NCBI RefSeq assembly: GCF_003841405.1
Contig: NZ_PXYA01000003.1
Location: forward strand, 496,001-560,000
Source: Tetragenococcus halophilus subsp. halophilus DSM 20339
GTDB taxonomy: Bacteria > Bacillota > Bacilli > Lactobacillales > Enterococcaceae
Direction of reading: 5' to 3'
DNA: 64,000 nucleotides
Numbering within the stretch: the first letter of the stretch is position 1; every line of letters begins with the position of its first letter. Position numbers and translations under genes: made by a program. Shown in pieces: positions 1 through 9,806 of the stretch. The notes beneath the pieces were generated by a model that did no database searches, was not told where the DNA came from, and saw only the letters and a program-made list of their open reading frames with translations.

Positions 1-2229
1 AGTTTCTGGTTCTATGCAAGCCATCGTTTCAAAATTGCAAAAGGCAGTCACATAACGCTAGCAGTTTGCTATGCGCTAATGTCTTTTGTTACTGCACAAT
101 CTGAGCTTATTATGTGGTTAGACGCCTATATATACCTACCTTTAATTATTTGGGGAATTGATCGACTCATTCAAAAACATAAACCAAAACTCTTATTTAT
201 TAGCTATTTTATGCTATTTTTCACTAGTTTTTACTTAGGGTTTATGATTGGCGTTTTTTCTTTCCTTTACTTTTTAGTTCAGTTATTTAAAAATTGGAAA
301 GACAATAAAAAAAGTATTTTACCTTACTTTACCACCTCACTATTAGCAGGCGGCGCGTCAATGATCATCATCTTACCGGCGCTATTAGATTTACGTGCCA
401 ATGGAGAAGAATTAACACAAATCACTGACCTTAAAACAGAGGCAACGAGTGCTTTCGACTTTTTTATCAAAAATATGATCGGAGTCTATGATACCACTAA
501 ATATGGCGCCATTCCCTTTATTTATATCGGTCTACTACCTCTTGCTTTTTTTATTTTTTATTTTGTCATTAAGGAAATTCCTTGGAAAGAAAAAATTCTT
601 TACGGACTATTGGTTGCATTACTAATAGGAAGCTTTTATTTTGTTCCTTTAAATTTATTCTGGCACGGGATGCATGCACCAAATATGTTTTTGTTCCGTT
701 ATGCTTTTTTATTATCCTTTACGGTAATCATGTTAGCTGGATTTGCTTGGGAAAAATTAAACGAAACAAATGAGCGAAGGTTATTTTACTCTTTTATCTT
801 TTTAGCTATCGCCTTTGTCTTTACTTATCTTTTAGTCTGCAAAACACGAGAATATCTAGAACCTATTTCATTGATTTTAACTTTATCATTTCTAACCGTC
901 TATTGTGTGATCTTTTTTTCCTTTTATACAAAAAAATTCTCTTTTAAACAAGCTGTGCTATTTTTACTGATATTTGTAACAGCTGAAATGACGATTAATA
1001 CAAATAGCATGCTACGTGGTATCTTAGATGAGTGGAACTACGCTTCCCGGGAATTGTACACAGAACCTTATCCAGCAATCAATGAACTCGTTGAACAAAC
1101 CAAAGAAGAAAATGATAGTTTCTATCGTTTAGAAAATCTTGATCCAGTTTCTGCCAATGATAGCTTTAACTATGGTTATAGTGGAATTAGTATGTTTTCA
1201 TCTATTAGAAACCGAAACACTTCTGGTTATATGAATATGCTGGGGTTCCGCTCGAGGGGAACGAGTCTAAATATTCGCTATCCTAATAACACGCTACTGA
1301 TGGATAGCTTAATGTCAGTCAAATACAATTTAAGTAAACAACCAATTAACAAGTATGGTTTCAGACAAAAAGATACAAGCGATGACTATCAATTATATGA
1401 AAATCAAAATGCATTACCTTTAGGCTTTTTAACCGACCCTTCTATTGACCAACTGACACAGTTTGAAAATGATAATTTGGCCAACCAAACAAACTTAATG
1501 AACCAATTAGCTGATACAAAAGAAAACTTCTTCCAATTTCAGCCAATCACGGTGACTGATTTGAATAATATAAGTATTGAAAATCAAGGAGCACATACAA
1601 AATTTAGTGAACAAGAAGGAAATGTCGCTAAAGAAGTCACTTGGAAAGTCAATGTACCGGCCCACTCTCAAGCCTACTTAAGTCTATTCCCAACAAATTT
1701 TGGAGAATTAGAAAGTTCTACAGCAACAATCACAGTAAATGGGCAACAAAGAGAAAGTAAAATTGACATTAATGGACAATATTATGATTTAGGTTTTTAC
1801 GACCAAGCACAAACCGTCGAATTTACAGCAAGTTTTTATGGTACCGAAGATATTTCTTTCCAAAACCCACAGGTCGTTACCTTAGATACTGATGCTTTTC
1901 AAAAAAGCGTAGGTAAAATTCAAAATAATAGCGTTGAAATGCAAACAGGAAAACGTAGTGCTCAAGCTAAAGTTGACACAAATACAGCACAAAAATTAAT
2001 TACCACTATTCCTTATGATGGCGGTTGGCAAGCAAAAATCGATGGAGAAAAAGTCCCTATTGATTCCTTCCAAGACGCTTTTGTCAGTCTACAAGTCCCA
2101 GAAGGAAAACATACTATAGAGTTTACTTACTGGCCACAAGGATTTCTTTTAGGCCTAGGATTGTTGATCAGCTGTACACTTTTATTTGTTGTCTTTGATT
2201 GGTATTACGAAAGAAGATATGCAAAATAA
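1..2229 (+). CDS. YfhO-family membrane protein, 5' end cut by window
   Basis: The frame is open from base 1, so the start lies outside the window; 742 codons are visible. About the first 330 residues are a run of hydrophobic membrane segments. A long extracytoplasmic C-terminal domain follows, and one more membrane helix sits near the end (GLGLLISCTLLFVVF). This layout matches the YfhO family of large polytopic proteins, which in Gram-positives act in glycosylation of lipoteichoic acid or other cell-envelope polymers. The substrate cannot be read from sequence. A strong terminator follows 12 bases after the stop, so this is the last gene of its unit. Confidence 0.8.
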   Translation, partial: SFWFYASHRFKIAKGSHITLAVCYALMSFVTAQSELIMWLDAYIYLPLIIWGIDRLIQKHKPKLLFISYFMLFFTSFYLGFMIGVFSFLYFLVQLFKNWKDNKKSILPYFTTSLLAGGASMIIILPALLDLRANGEELTQITDLKTEATSAFDFFIKNMIGVYDTTKYGAIPFIYIGLLPLAFFIFYFVIKEIPWKEKILYGLLVALLIGSFYFVPLNLFWHGMHAPNMFLFRYAFLLSFTVIMLAGFAWEKLNETNERRLFYSFIFLAIAFVFTYLLVCKTREYLEPISLILTLSFLTVYCVIFFSFYTKKFSFKQAVLFLLIFVTAEMTINTNSMLRGILDEWNYASRELYTEPYPAINELVEQTKEENDSFYRLENLDPVSANDSFNYGYSGISMFSSIRNRNTSGYMNMLGFRSRGTSLNIRYPNNTLLMDSLMSVKYNLSKQPINKYGFRQKDTSDDYQLYENQNALPLGFLTDPSIDQLTQFENDNLANQTNLMNQLADTKENFFQFQPITVTDLNNISIENQGAHTKFSEQEGNVAKEVTWKVNVPAHSQAYLSLFPTNFGELESSTATITVNGQQRESKIDINGQYYDLGFYDQAQTVEFTASFYGTEDISFQNPQVVTLDTDAFQKSVGKIQNNSVEMQTGKRSAQAKVDTNTAQKLITTIPYDGGWQAKIDGEKVPIDSFQDAFVSLQVPEGKHTIEFTYWPQGFLLGLGLLISCTLLFVVFDWYYERRYAK

Positions 2230-2240
2230 TTTTGTTAATT

Positions 2241-2287
2241 AAGATAGTTTTATGTCATTAAACATTACATAAAACTATCTTTTTTTA
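2241..2287 (+). terminator. Rho-independent terminator of the YfhO gene
   Basis: A perfect 15-bp stem (AAGATAGTTTTATGT at 2241-2255 with its complement at 2267-2281) is followed by a run of six T. It separates the YfhO gene from glnA. Confidence 0.92.
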
Positions 2288-2324
2288 ATTTTTTTATTGA
2301 AATTTTATTATTTCTGGAGATTCG

Positions 2325-2341
2325 TGTTATATTTCCTTACA
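2325..2341. promoter_or_regulatory. GlnR/TnrA box upstream of glnA
   Basis: TGTTATATTTCCTTACA fits the GlnR/TnrA consensus TGTNA-N7-TNACA at every fixed position. It ends 8 bases before the -35 element of the glnA promoter, a usual place for nitrogen control of glnA in Bacilli. No glnR gene lies next to glnA here, so the regulator must be encoded elsewhere. Confidence 0.8.
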
Positions 2342-2349
2342 TATTTTCA

Positions 2350-2378
2350 TTGACAAATAAAAATAAAATTGCTATATT
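2350..2378 (+). promoter_or_regulatory. glnA promoter
   Basis: TTGACA (2350-2355), a 17-base spacer and TATATT (2373-2378) make a near-consensus sigma-A promoter. Transcription should start near 2385. Confidence 0.85.
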
Positions 2379-2383
2379 ACTTC

Positions 2384-2418
2384 TATCAATTATAAAAAAT
2401 ATTTTTTTATAATTGATA
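2384..2418. repeat. 35-bp palindrome at the 5' end of the glnA transcript
   Basis: TATCAATTATAAAAA (2384-2398) is repeated exactly in inverse orientation at 2404-2418. It begins at the predicted transcription start, so it is either a 5'-end mRNA hairpin or a second operator. It does not match the GlnR consensus. Confidence 0.75.
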
Positions 2419-2440
2419 ACTTTAAAAAGGGTGGGATCAC

Positions 2441-3778
2441 ATGGAAAAATCAGAAATAAGTGCAGATGATATAAAAAGGATAGTCAAGGAAGAAAATGTC
2501 CGTTTTTTACGTTTAATGTTTACTGATGTTTCTGGGATTATCAAAAACGTAGAAGTGCCTATCAGTCAATTAGATAAAGTACTAGATAATAAATTAATGT
2601 TTGATGGCTCTTCTATCGAAGGATTTGTGCTTATCGAAGAAAGCGATATGTATCTTTATCCGGATTTATCAACTTGGATGATTTTTCCTTGGGAAAATGA
2701 GTATGGAAAAGTAGCACGTTTAATCTGTGATATTTATAATCCTGATGGAACTCCTTTTGCTGGAGATCCAAGAGGAAATCTTAAAGCTTCATTGGCAGAG
2801 ATGAAAAAGTTAGGTTTTACTTCCTTTAATTTAGGACCAGAGCCAGAATTTTTCTTATTTAAATTAGATAGTAATGAAAATATCACTATGGATTTAAATG
2901 ACACAGGTGGATACTTTGACTTATCCCCAACAGACTTAGGAGAAAATTGTCGTCGAGATATTGTATTAGAATTAGAAAAATTAAATTTTGAAGTTGAAGC
3001 TTCCCACCATGAAGTGGCTTTCGGGCAACATGAAATTGATTTTAAATATGCTGATGCTGTTGAAGCATGCGATAATATTCAAACTTTTAAACTTGTCGTT
3101 AAAACGATCGCGCGAAAACATGGACTACACGCCAGCTTTATGCCTAAGCCTTTATTTGGCATTAATGGTTCAGGGATGCATTGTAATATGTCATTATTTA
3201 AAGACGGTAAAAATGCCTTTTATGATGAAAAGGGCGAGTTACAATTAAGTCGTAACGCCTACCATTTTCTAGCTGGGCTACTAAAACATGCACGATCATT
3301 TACGGCGATCTGCAATCCTACTGTGAATTCCTACAAACGACTTATTCCGGGTTATGAAGCTCCTGTGTACATCGCTTGGTCTGGGAGAAATCGATCCCCT
3401 TTAATCCGTGTACCAGAATCAAAAGGAGCTTCTACACGCTTAGAGCTACGTTCGGTCGATCCTTCAGCTAACCCTTATCTAGCTTTATCTTTACTTTTAC
3501 AAGCCGGGTTAGATGGTATAAAAAACCAACTAATGCCACCTACACCTATCGATCGCAACATTTATCACATGGAAGAAAAAGAGCGCGTAGAAAGCGGCAT
3601 TTATGCTTTACCTTCAACACTAAATGATGCGTTAACGGCTTTATCTGAAGATGAACTACTTAAAAATACACTTGGCAAACATATCTATAATAATTTTGTA
3701 GAAGCTAAAAAGAGTGAATGGACAACTTTTTTGTCCTCTGTTTCCGAATGGGAAAAAGAACAATACTTAACACTATAG
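2441..3778 (+). CDS. glnA: Glutamine synthetase, type I-alpha
   Basis: Makes glutamine from glutamate, ammonia and ATP; cytosolic dodecamer. The 445 residues match the usual Bacillota GSI-alpha length. Signatures present include the beta-grasp N-domain, [18 protein letters not shown] and the Glu-flap segment [17 protein letters not shown]. Two normally conserved sites differ: SSIEGFV is followed by Leu64 where the Bacillus subtilis enzyme has Arg62, and [13 protein letters not shown] has Phe where Pro is usual. Arg62 is the residue linked to glutamine feedback inhibition in B. subtilis, so feedback control may be altered (inference). Start chosen for the AAGGGTGG ribosome site. Monocistronic, with a GlnR box upstream and a terminator downstream. 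Confidence 0.95.
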   Translation: MEKSEISADDIKRIVKEENVRFLRLMFTDVSGIIKNVEVPISQLDKVLDNKLMFDGSSIEGFVLIEESDMYLYPDLSTWMIFPWENEYGKVARLICDIYNPDGTPFAGDPRGNLKASLAEMKKLGFTSFNLGPEPEFFLFKLDSNENITMDLNDTGGYFDLSPTDLGENCRRDIVLELEKLNFEVEASHHEVAFGQHEIDFKYADAVEACDNIQTFKLVVKTIARKHGLHASFMPKPLFGINGSGMHCNMSLFKDGKNAFYDEKGELQLSRNAYHFLAGLLKHARSFTAICNPTVNSYKRLIPGYEAPVYIAWSGRNRSPLIRVPESKGASTRLELRSVDPSANPYLALSLLLQAGLDGIKNQLMPPTPIDRNIYHMEEKERVESGIYALPSTLNDALTALSEDELLKNTLGKHIYNNFVEAKKSEWTTFLSSVSEWEKEQYLTL

Positions 3779-3796
3779 TAAACTAAACAAAGTAAC

Positions 3797-3841
3797 AAAA
3801 ATAAGAGATGTACTATCGCTAAATAGTACATCTCTTATTTT
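3797..3841. terminator. Bidirectional terminator between glnA and truA
   Basis: AAAATAAGAGATGTACTA (3797-3814) pairs perfectly with 3824-3841. The stem is flanked by A and T runs, so it can stop both the plus-strand glnA and the minus-strand truA transcripts. Confidence 0.9.
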
Positions 3842-3875
3842 CATAGACTATTAAATAAAATCTTTACTAACCTTC

Positions 3876-4619
3876 TTATTCGTACTTAACCTCTTTTAAA
3901 TATAAGCCTTCCGGATGAGCCGTAGGACCAGCTAAACTACGATCACATGCAGCAATAATTTGCGGTATTGCGTCTTCAGAAATACGTCCATTGCCAATTT
4001 TTAACAACGTCCCTACCATAATTCGAACCATATTATATAAAAAACCATCTCCACGAAAAGTAAATAACAGTTCATCACCGGTGTCATTAACTTCCATCTT
4101 CGCCTCATAGATAGTGCGTTTTTTATTGTTTACTTCACTTTTTATGGAACAAAAAGAAGTAAAATCATGAGAACCTAAAAAATCAGGAAGAGCTCTTCTT
4201 ATTCGTCCCAAGTCTAATTCATAACGATAATAACTACTATAAAACCGACGAAAAGGGCTACGAGCTTTCCCAATATCTACCCGAAATTCATAAGTCTTTT
4301 CTTTAGCTAGATAACGAGAATGAAAACTATCTTCTACAAGCTCTATCTGTTTTACCGCAATATCTGCAGATGTCTGTGTGTCTAAAGCAAAACGTAATTT
4401 TTCTAATGGACGTTTGACTGGCCAAGCAAAATCAATAACCTGTCCTAAAGCATGTACACCAGCATCTGTACGTCCAGATCCATTGATTTTAATTTTTTGA
4501 TTTGCGATTTTAGATAATGTTTTTTCTAATTCGTCTTGAACCGTACGTCCGTTGATTTGACTTTGAAAACCGCTAAAATTTGTACCATCATAGGCAATAA
4601 TTGCTTTGTAACGAACCAT
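3876..4619 (-). CDS. truA: tRNA pseudouridine(38-40) synthase
   Basis: Isomerises uridines 38-40 of the tRNA anticodon stem. The 247-residue protein has the TruA layout with the catalytic aspartate in GSGRTDAGVHALGQ. An ATG 15 bases upstream lies inside the AAGGAGG ribosome site; that site serves the ATG at 4619, which gives MVRYKAIIAYDG. It follows ecfT, as in many Bacilli, but two hairpins separate the genes. The rplM-rpsI pair that often follows truA is not here. Confidence 0.95.
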   Translation of the reverse strand: MVRYKAIIAYDGTNFSGFQSQINGRTVQDELEKTLSKIANQKIKINGSGRTDAGVHALGQVIDFAWPVKRPLEKLRFALDTQTSADIAVKQIELVEDSFHSRYLAKEKTYEFRVDIGKARSPFRRFYSSYYRYELDLGRIRRALPDFLGSHDFTSFCSIKSEVNNKKRTIYEAKMEVNDTGDELLFTFRGDGFLYNMVRIMVGTLLKIGNGRISEDAIPQIIAACDRSLAGPTAHPEGLYLKEVKYE

Positions 4620-4636
4620 TTTTTCCTCCTTCATAA

Positions 4637-4683
4637 AAAAAGAGACAATAAAAGAATCAATTAACTTTTGTTGTCTCTTTTTC
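4637..4683 (-). terminator. Terminator-like hairpin in the truA leader
   Basis: On the minus strand AAAAAGAGACAACAAAAG pairs with a following arm ending in seven T, about 18 bp with one mismatch. It lies only 18 bases before the truA start, so it may end the ecf transcript or act as an attenuator for truA. Confidence 0.7.
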
Positions 4684-4688
4684 TTAAA

Positions 4689-4723
4689 TTAAGCACGTAA
4701 CTTTAGCAAACTTATGTGCTTAA
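4689..4723 (-). repeat. Second hairpin between ecfT and truA
   Basis: TTAAGCACGTAA (4689-4700) and TTATGTGCTTAA (4712-4723) form a 12-bp stem with one mismatch, placed directly before the terminator-like hairpin of the truA leader. Confidence 0.6.
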
Positions 4724-4762
4724 CCACACTAGTTTAACTTTCTTATGAGGCTATTTCCTTTT

Positions 4763-5560
4763 TTAAGCTCTTAAATAAATTAAAGCGGCCGTTAAAAAAG
4801 CGTAAACACAAACAGAAATGGTATCTTTCTTATGCCAGTGCAATATACGATATTTTGTCCGTCCCTCTCCTCCTTGATAACCACGAGCTTCCATCGCTGT
4901 TGCTAAATCATCCGCACGATTAAAACTAGACACAAATAAGGGAATGAGCAGCGGAATGACAGCTTTCATTTTTTGGATCAAATTTCCTTCACTGAAATCA
5001 ACACCTCGAGCACGCTGTGCGTTCATAATCTTTTCAGTCTCATCCATTAGCGTTGGTACAAAACGTAAAGCAATAGACAGCATCAAAGAAATTTCATGAA
5101 CTGGAAAATGGATTGCATTTAAAGGACGTAAAATGAATTCAATCGCATCTGAAAGTTCCAATGGGGGAGTTGTTAATGTTAGTAGAGTAGACATGAATAT
5201 AATTAACACAAACCGGCAAAAGATAAAAATACCATTTTGAACCCCAAAGGCTGTAATTTGAAAAACGCCCCACTGCCAGTACACTTGTCCACCAGAGGTA
5301 AATAAAACTTGCAAAGCAACAGTAAATAATATCAACCACAATAATGGCCTGACGCCACGTAGAAAAAAACCAAAGTCAACTTTTGATAAATAGATACAAA
5401 AAAGTGTAAACAAACCTAAAAGTAAATAACTTTGCCAATTATTGGCGAAAAAAATGACTCCTATGAAATAAAAACTGGTCAACAATTTTGCCCGAGGATC
5501 TAAACGATGGATCAGTGAATTTCCTGGGATATATCTACCTAAAATCAGCTTATTCATCAT
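4763..5560 (-). CDS. ecfT: ECF transporter transmembrane subunit EcfT
   Basis: Membrane scaffold that couples the two ATPases to interchangeable vitamin-binding S components. 265 residues with several hydrophobic segments. The coupling helix motif appears as AQRARGVDF and a second Ala-Arg-Gly motif as [12 protein letters not shown]; these contact EcfA1 and EcfA2. The start overlaps the end of ecfA2 by 11 bp, which suggests translational coupling. The pyridoxine-type S component near 22 kb would be one client. Confidence 0.95.
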   Translation of the reverse strand: MMNKLILGRYIPGNSLIHRLDPRAKLLTSFYFIGVIFFANNWQSYLLLGLFTLFCIYLSKVDFGFFLRGVRPLLWLILFTVALQVLFTSGGQVYWQWGVFQITAFGVQNGIFIFCRFVLIIFMSTLLTLTTPPLELSDAIEFILRPLNAIHFPVHEISLMLSIALRFVPTLMDETEKIMNAQRARGVDFSEGNLIQKMKAVIPLLIPLFVSSFNRADDLATAMEARGYQGGEGRTKYRILHWHKKDTISVCVYAFLTAALIYLRA

Positions 5561-6416
5561 TTGCTTGTCCTCCTCTTGCCACTAGTTCATCTGCCAACTC
5601 GCTCGCCGTAAGAGGCAATTTTTCAAAAACCATTCCGGCATTTTCCAAGCGTTTAGCAAATGCAGCCGCAGTAGGAACGCTCAATTGTTTATTTTGCAAC
5701 CACTCTACATTTTGAAAGACTTTTTCTGGTGTTCCATCTTTTACAAGCTGTCCTTTTTCTAAGACATAAACATAATCAGCATAATCAGCAACATCATCCA
5801 TCGAATGTGTAACTAGCACAATAGTCATATGACGAGCCTTATGTAAATGCTCGAATATCGCCATCATTTCTCGACGTCCCTGCGGGTCAAGTCCTGCCGT
5901 GGGTTCATCCAGTACTAAAACTTCTGGTTCCATGGCTAATACACCAGCAATGGCCACTCTACGCATTTGTCCACCTGATAAATCAAACGGAGAACGATCA
6001 AGATAACTTTCATCTAGTCCTACTAATGCTAAATATTCTTTTGCTAATTTTAATGCCTCTTCTTCTGACACACCAAAATTTTTCGGCCCAAAAGCAATAT
6101 CCTTTCCCACCGTTTCTTCAAACAACTGCGATTCAGGAAATTGAAAGACAATCCCCACTTTTTTTCGAATAGGCTTTAAATTTTTATTATTTGTTTCTGG
6201 CGTGATCGTTCGCTCGCCAATCTTTACATTACCTGAAGTCGGCTTCAATAAGGCGTTTAAATGCTGTAAAATAGTTGACTTCCCACTACCTGTATGACCC
6301 ACCAGAGCATTATAAGTTCCTTCTTTAATCGTCATATTGATATCATATAAGACACGCTGTTCAAAAGGTGAGCCCGGTTGAAAAGTAAAATTTACTTGTT
6401 CAAAAACGATGTCCAT
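5550..6416 (-). CDS. ecfA2: ECF transporter ATPase EcfA2
   Basis: Second energising ATPase of the shared ECF module. 288 residues with Walker [10 protein letters not shown], a Q-loop at VFQFPE, signature LSGGQMRR, Walker [14 protein letters not shown] and the switch histidine in VTHSMDD. It overlaps ecfA1 by 25 bp and ecfT by 11 bp, so all three genes are one translationally coupled unit. Confidence 0.95.
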   Translation of the reverse strand: MDIVFEQVNFTFQPGSPFEQRVLYDINMTIKEGTYNALVGHTGSGKSTILQHLNALLKPTSGNVKIGERTITPETNNKNLKPIRKKVGIVFQFPESQLFEETVGKDIAFGPKNFGVSEEEALKLAKEYLALVGLDESYLDRSPFDLSGGQMRRVAIAGVLAMEPEVLVLDEPTAGLDPQGRREMMAIFEHLHKARHMTIVLVTHSMDDVADYADYVYVLEKGQLVKDGTPEKVFQNVEWLQNKQLSVPTAAAFAKRLENAGMVFEKLPLTASELADELVARGGQANDE

Positions 6417-7231
6417 AACCAGTCGACCATCCCTTCTTCAGTTAAATATTTTTCAGGCACTGAAACACCACGATCCTTTAATGATTGTTTTAACCTTTCA
6501 GGAAATGGTAAATCTAATCCTTTTTCTATTAAATTTGGTCCTTGAGAAAAAATCTGAGCAGGTGTCCCCTCATCCATCAATTGTCCTTCACGCATCACAA
6601 GAATTCGATTCGCATTGGCTGCTTCATCAATATCATGAGTGATGGATAAAACGGTTAACTGATATTTTTCTTTAACTTCTTTTAGAATTGATATCACTTC
6701 TTGGCGACCTTCAGGATCTAACATACTTGTTGCTTCATCAAGAATAATAATATCGGGGCGTAAAGCTAAAATTCCCGCAATTGCTACTCGTTGTTTTTGT
6801 CCACCAGACAACCGTGCAGGTTCTTTAGCCGCAAAATCCGTTAATTTGACTTGCTCCAAAGCTTCCTTAACTCTAGGGACCATTTCTTCTCGTGGAATAC
6901 CTTGATTTTCCATCCCAAAAGCGACGTCGTCTTCAACCGTAGCACCTACAAATTGATTATCTGGGTTTTGAAAAACCATGCCTACCATCTTACGTATCGT
7001 CCAAATATTCTCTTCATTTAATTCCAATTGACCCACAGAGATATTCCCTTTTTCTGGCAATAATAGTCCATTTATCGTTTTAGCCAGAGTCGATTTGCCT
7101 GAGCCATTATGCCCGATAATCGCTACCCATTCTCCTTTATTTACAGTTAGCGATAAATCTTGCAGCGCAGGTTGTATTTGATCAGCTTGATAGCGAAATG
7201 TGATATTTTTTAAACTTATGATAGGTTCCAT
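6392..7231 (-). CDS. ecfA1: ECF transporter ATPase EcfA1
   Basis: First ATPase of the ECF module. 279 residues with Walker [11 protein letters not shown]-loop VFQNPDNQ, signature LSGGQKQR and Walker [14 protein letters not shown]. The start has the ribosome site AAAGGAG six bases upstream. The gene lies after rplQ, the common Bacilli order, but the L17-downstream RNA with its terminator stands between them, so it probably has its own weak promoter in 7250-7420. Confidence 0.95.
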   Translation of the reverse strand: MEPIISLKNITFRYQADQIQPALQDLSLTVNKGEWVAIIGHNGSGKSTLAKTINGLLLPEKGNISVGQLELNEENIWTIRKMVGMVFQNPDNQFVGATVEDDVAFGMENQGIPREEMVPRVKEALEQVKLTDFAAKEPARLSGGQKQRVAIAGILALRPDIIILDEATSMLDPEGRQEVISILKEVKEKYQLTVLSITHDIDEAANANRILVMREGQLMDEGTPAQIFSQGPNLIEKGLDLPFPERLKQSLKDRGVSVPEKYLTEEGMVDWLWTSFLNK

Positions 7232-7425
7232 GGTTGCTCCTTTATGTAAAATAGACTAAAAAGTACTTAAGACAAATTCACTATATTCATTCACAAAAAT
7301 TAAAAGCTATCTGATTCTAACTAACACTACCAAAAAAAAGTTACTATTTCAATTACTCTAACAAATAGTCCATAATGTTTTCTTTTACTTTCCATTAGTT
7401 ATAAGATTTATAACAAATCGAAACT
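7232..7425. other. AT-rich gap upstream of ecfA1
   Basis: No coding sequence or strong promoter was seen on either strand. The ecfA1 promoter is probably here, but no match better than a partial -35 and -10 pair was found. Confidence 0.5.
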
Positions 7426-7520
7426 AAAAAAAAAACTTTATGATGAATGCCTGCTCCCTGGTAATTCAGGGAGCAGTGCTGAGCTAGACTCGGAAAAAAA
7501 TATTTCCAACATCATAACAC
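7426..7520 (-). ncRNA. L17 downstream element RNA (L17DE) with terminator
   Basis: Downstream of rplQ on the minus strand, an outer stem (TTATGATG at 7517-7510 with CATCATAA at 7445-7438) encloses a strong 10-bp hairpin (CTGCTCCCTG, 7476-7467 with 7460-7451) and a weaker GGAAA/TTTCC hairpin. The outer stem is followed by AG and ten T. A multi-branched structure in the 3' UTR of rplQ is the known setting of the L17DE motif described in lactic acid bacteria and Listeria. It probably ends the ribosomal transcript. I identified it by position and fold, not by a covariance search. Confidence 0.75.
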
Positions 7521-7585
7521 TCTTAAAATCATCGACAAAGTGATGCTAGCCATTAGTTTAATGACTAATATTGCTTCAGTAGATT

Positions 7586-7966
7586 TTAGACAAGTTCTAG
7601 GATAGCCATTGCTGCAGCGTCTCCGCGTCTTGGTTCAGTCTTCAAGATGCGAGTATAACCACCTTGGCGCTCTTCATAGCGAGGAGCGATATCATTAAAA
7701 AGCTTTTGTAAAGCTGAATCAATAATAATCTCTTCATCCTCTTCACGCACATTAGCTACTTCATTACGTACAAAAGCAGCTGCTTGGCGACGTGCATGCA
7801 AATCACCGCGTTTTCCTAGTGTAATCATTTTTTCTGCTGTAGAACGAACTTCTTTGGCACGAGCTTCTGTTGTTTCAATTCGTTCGTTAATGATTAGATC
7901 AGTTGTTAAATCACGCAACATCGCTTTACGTTGGTTAGATGTGCGTCCTAATTTACGATAACTCAC
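7586..7966 (-). CDS. rplQ: 50S ribosomal protein bL17
   Basis: 126-residue large-subunit protein near the exit tunnel; begins [20 protein letters not shown], diagnostic for L17. A strong GGAGGG site precedes the start. It is the last gene of the alpha operon, 24 bases after rpoA, and is followed by the L17DE RNA. Confidence 0.97.
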   Translation of the reverse strand: MSYRKLGRTSNQRKAMLRDLTTDLIINERIETTEARAKEVRSTAEKMITLGKRGDLHARRQAAAFVRNEVANVREEDEEIIIDSALQKLFNDIAPRYEERQGGYTRILKTEPRRGDAAAMAILELV

Positions 7967-7989
7967 GTGGTTTCCCTCCTTCGTAAAAA

Positions 7990-8928
7990 TTAATCGTCTT
8001 TACGTAATCCCAGGCCAAGATCACTTAATTTTGATTTTACTTCTTCAAGAGATTTACGGCCCAAATTACGTACTTTGATCATTTCTGGTTCAGATTTATT
8101 TGTTAATTCTTGTACAGTATTAATACCAGCACGTTTTAAACAATTATAAGAACGAACAGATAAGTCCAACTCTTCAATTGTCATTTCTAACATTTTTTCT
8201 TTTTGTGTTTCTTCTTTTTCAACCATGATGTCTGTATTTTTCGCTTCATCGGTCATATTCACAAAAATTTCTAAATGGTCTGTAAGGATTTTCGCTGATA
8301 AACTTAAAGCGTCAAGTGGGTCAATCGAACCATCTGTCCAAAGTTCCATTGTCAGCTTATCATAATCATCCCGGCGACCAACACGTGTATTTTCTACTTG
8401 ATAATTCACACGACGAACGGGTGTATAAATTGAATCAACTGGAAGTACACCAATGGGCATATCTTCTTTTTTGTTTTCGTCAGCTTGAACATACCCACGT
8501 CCAGGTTGCACTGATAAGCGAGCATGAAATCTTGTACCTTCTGCTACCGTACAGATATACATATCTTTATTAAGAATCTCTACATCACTATCAACGATGA
8601 TATCGCCAGCAGTTATTGTAGCCGGTCCAGTAATATCGATTTCAAGTTTTTTTTCTTCTTCGCTATAAAGTTTTAACGCAAGACCTTTAATATTCAAAAC
8701 AATTTGTGCGACATCTTCACGAACGCCTTTGATCGTTGAAAACTCATGTAACACGCCATCAATTTGAATACTTGTGATTGCTGCTCCTGGTAAAGAAGAT
8801 AACAAAATACGACGCAGGGAATTTCCTAATGTAGTTCCATAGCCTCTTTCCAGAGGTTCTACGATAAACTTGCCATAATCTTTCTCTTCATCAATCTTCG
8901 CGATTCTTGGTTTTTCGAATTCAATCAT
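7990..8928 (-). CDS. rpoA: RNA polymerase alpha subunit
   Basis: 312 residues. The N-terminal dimerisation domain (about 1-230, including [20 protein letters not shown]) assembles beta and beta-prime; an acidic linker leads to the C-terminal domain (about 245-312, [17 protein letters not shown]) that binds UP elements and activators. Standard alpha-operon place between rpsK and rplQ. Confidence 0.98.
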   Translation of the reverse strand: MIEFEKPRIAKIDEEKDYGKFIVEPLERGYGTTLGNSLRRILLSSLPGAAITSIQIDGVLHEFSTIKGVREDVAQIVLNIKGLALKLYSEEEKKLEIDITGPATITAGDIIVDSDVEILNKDMYICTVAEGTRFHARLSVQPGRGYVQADENKKEDMPIGVLPVDSIYTPVRRVNYQVENTRVGRRDDYDKLTMELWTDGSIDPLDALSLSAKILTDHLEIFVNMTDEAKNTDIMVEKEETQKEKMLEMTIEELDLSVRSYNCLKRAGINTVQELTNKSEPEMIKVRNLGRKSLEEVKSKLSDLGLGLRKDD

Positions 8929-9007
8929 TCTTATCTCTTACCCCTTTCAAAACGAAAAGTGTCTTGTTCAATGACATAATTTTGAAACTCAAAATGAGCA
9001 GCACTCA

Positions 9008-9397
9008 TTAAACACGACGGCGTTTTGGAGGGCGGCATCCATTATGAGGAACTGGTGTTACGTCACGAATCGCAGCCACTTCCAATCCTGCTGCTTGTAA
9101 TGAACGAATTGCTGCTTCACGTCCTGAACCTGGGCCTTTTACAGTTACTTCTACATTTTTCAATCCGTGTTCCATTCCTGATTTTGCCGCAGTTTCTGCT
9201 GCTAATTGAGCGGCAAATGGTGTTGATTTTCTACTTCCTCTGAATCCTAATGCACCTGCTGAAGACCATGATAACGCGTTACCATGTTGATCAGTGATCA
9301 TCACAATTGTATTATTGAATGTTGAATGAATATGTGCAATTCCAGATTCAATATTCTTTTTCACACGGCGTTTACGATTCACTTTTTTTTGTGCCAT
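9008..9397 (-). CDS. rpsK: 30S ribosomal protein uS11
   Basis: 129 residues; platform protein contacting the 16S rRNA near the E site. The C-terminal [13 protein letters not shown] tail is typical. AGGAGG precedes the ATG. Lies 25 bases after rpsM. Confidence 0.97.
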   Translation of the reverse strand: MAQKKVNRKRRVKKNIESGIAHIHSTFNNTIVMITDQHGNALSWSSAGALGFRGSRKSTPFAAQLAAETAAKSGMEHGLKNVEVTVKGPGSGREAAIRSLQAAGLEVAAIRDVTPVPHNGCRPPKRRRV

Positions 9398-9422
9398 GAA
9401 GTTTAACCTCCTTCATTAGAAA

Positions 9423-9788
9423 TTATTTTTTCTTGCCTGCGATAGTTGTTGCGGGGCCTTTACGTGTACGGGCATTATTTTTAGTATGTTGTCCACGGAC
9501 AGGTAAACCACGACGATGACGCATACCGCGATATGAACCAATCTCCATCAAACGTTTGATGTCTAAGTTCACTTCACGACGAAGGTCACCTTCAACTTTT
9601 AGATTATCAACAGCTGCGCGGATCGCGTCAGTTTGTTCGTTGGTTAAATCACGAACACGAACATCTTCAGCAACGCCTGCTTCTGCTAAAATGCTTTTAG
9701 CAGTTGTATCTCCGACACCAAAAATATAAGTAAGAGAAACAACTACTTGTTTTTCCCGAGGAATATCTACTCCTGCAATACGAGCCAT
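9423..9788 (-). CDS. rpsM: 30S ribosomal protein uS13
   Basis: 121 residues; head protein forming bridges to the 50S subunit. Helix-two-turn-helix core plus a basic C-terminal tail ([15 protein letters not shown]) that reaches toward P-site tRNA. Start [13 protein letters not shown] is the family start. Confidence 0.97.
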   Translation of the reverse strand: MARIAGVDIPREKQVVVSLTYIFGVGDTTAKSILAEAGVAEDVRVRDLTNEQTDAIRAAVDNLKVEGDLRREVNLDIKRLMEIGSYRGMRHRRGLPVRGQHTKNNARTRKGPATTIAGKKK

Positions 9789-9806
9789 ATCTTATTACAC
9801 CTCCAA

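Noticed and set aside
2384-2418. 35-bp palindrome as a terminator or attenuator for glnA
   Set aside because: It starts at the predicted transcription start and has no T run after the second arm beyond the arm itself, so it cannot act as a normal terminator.
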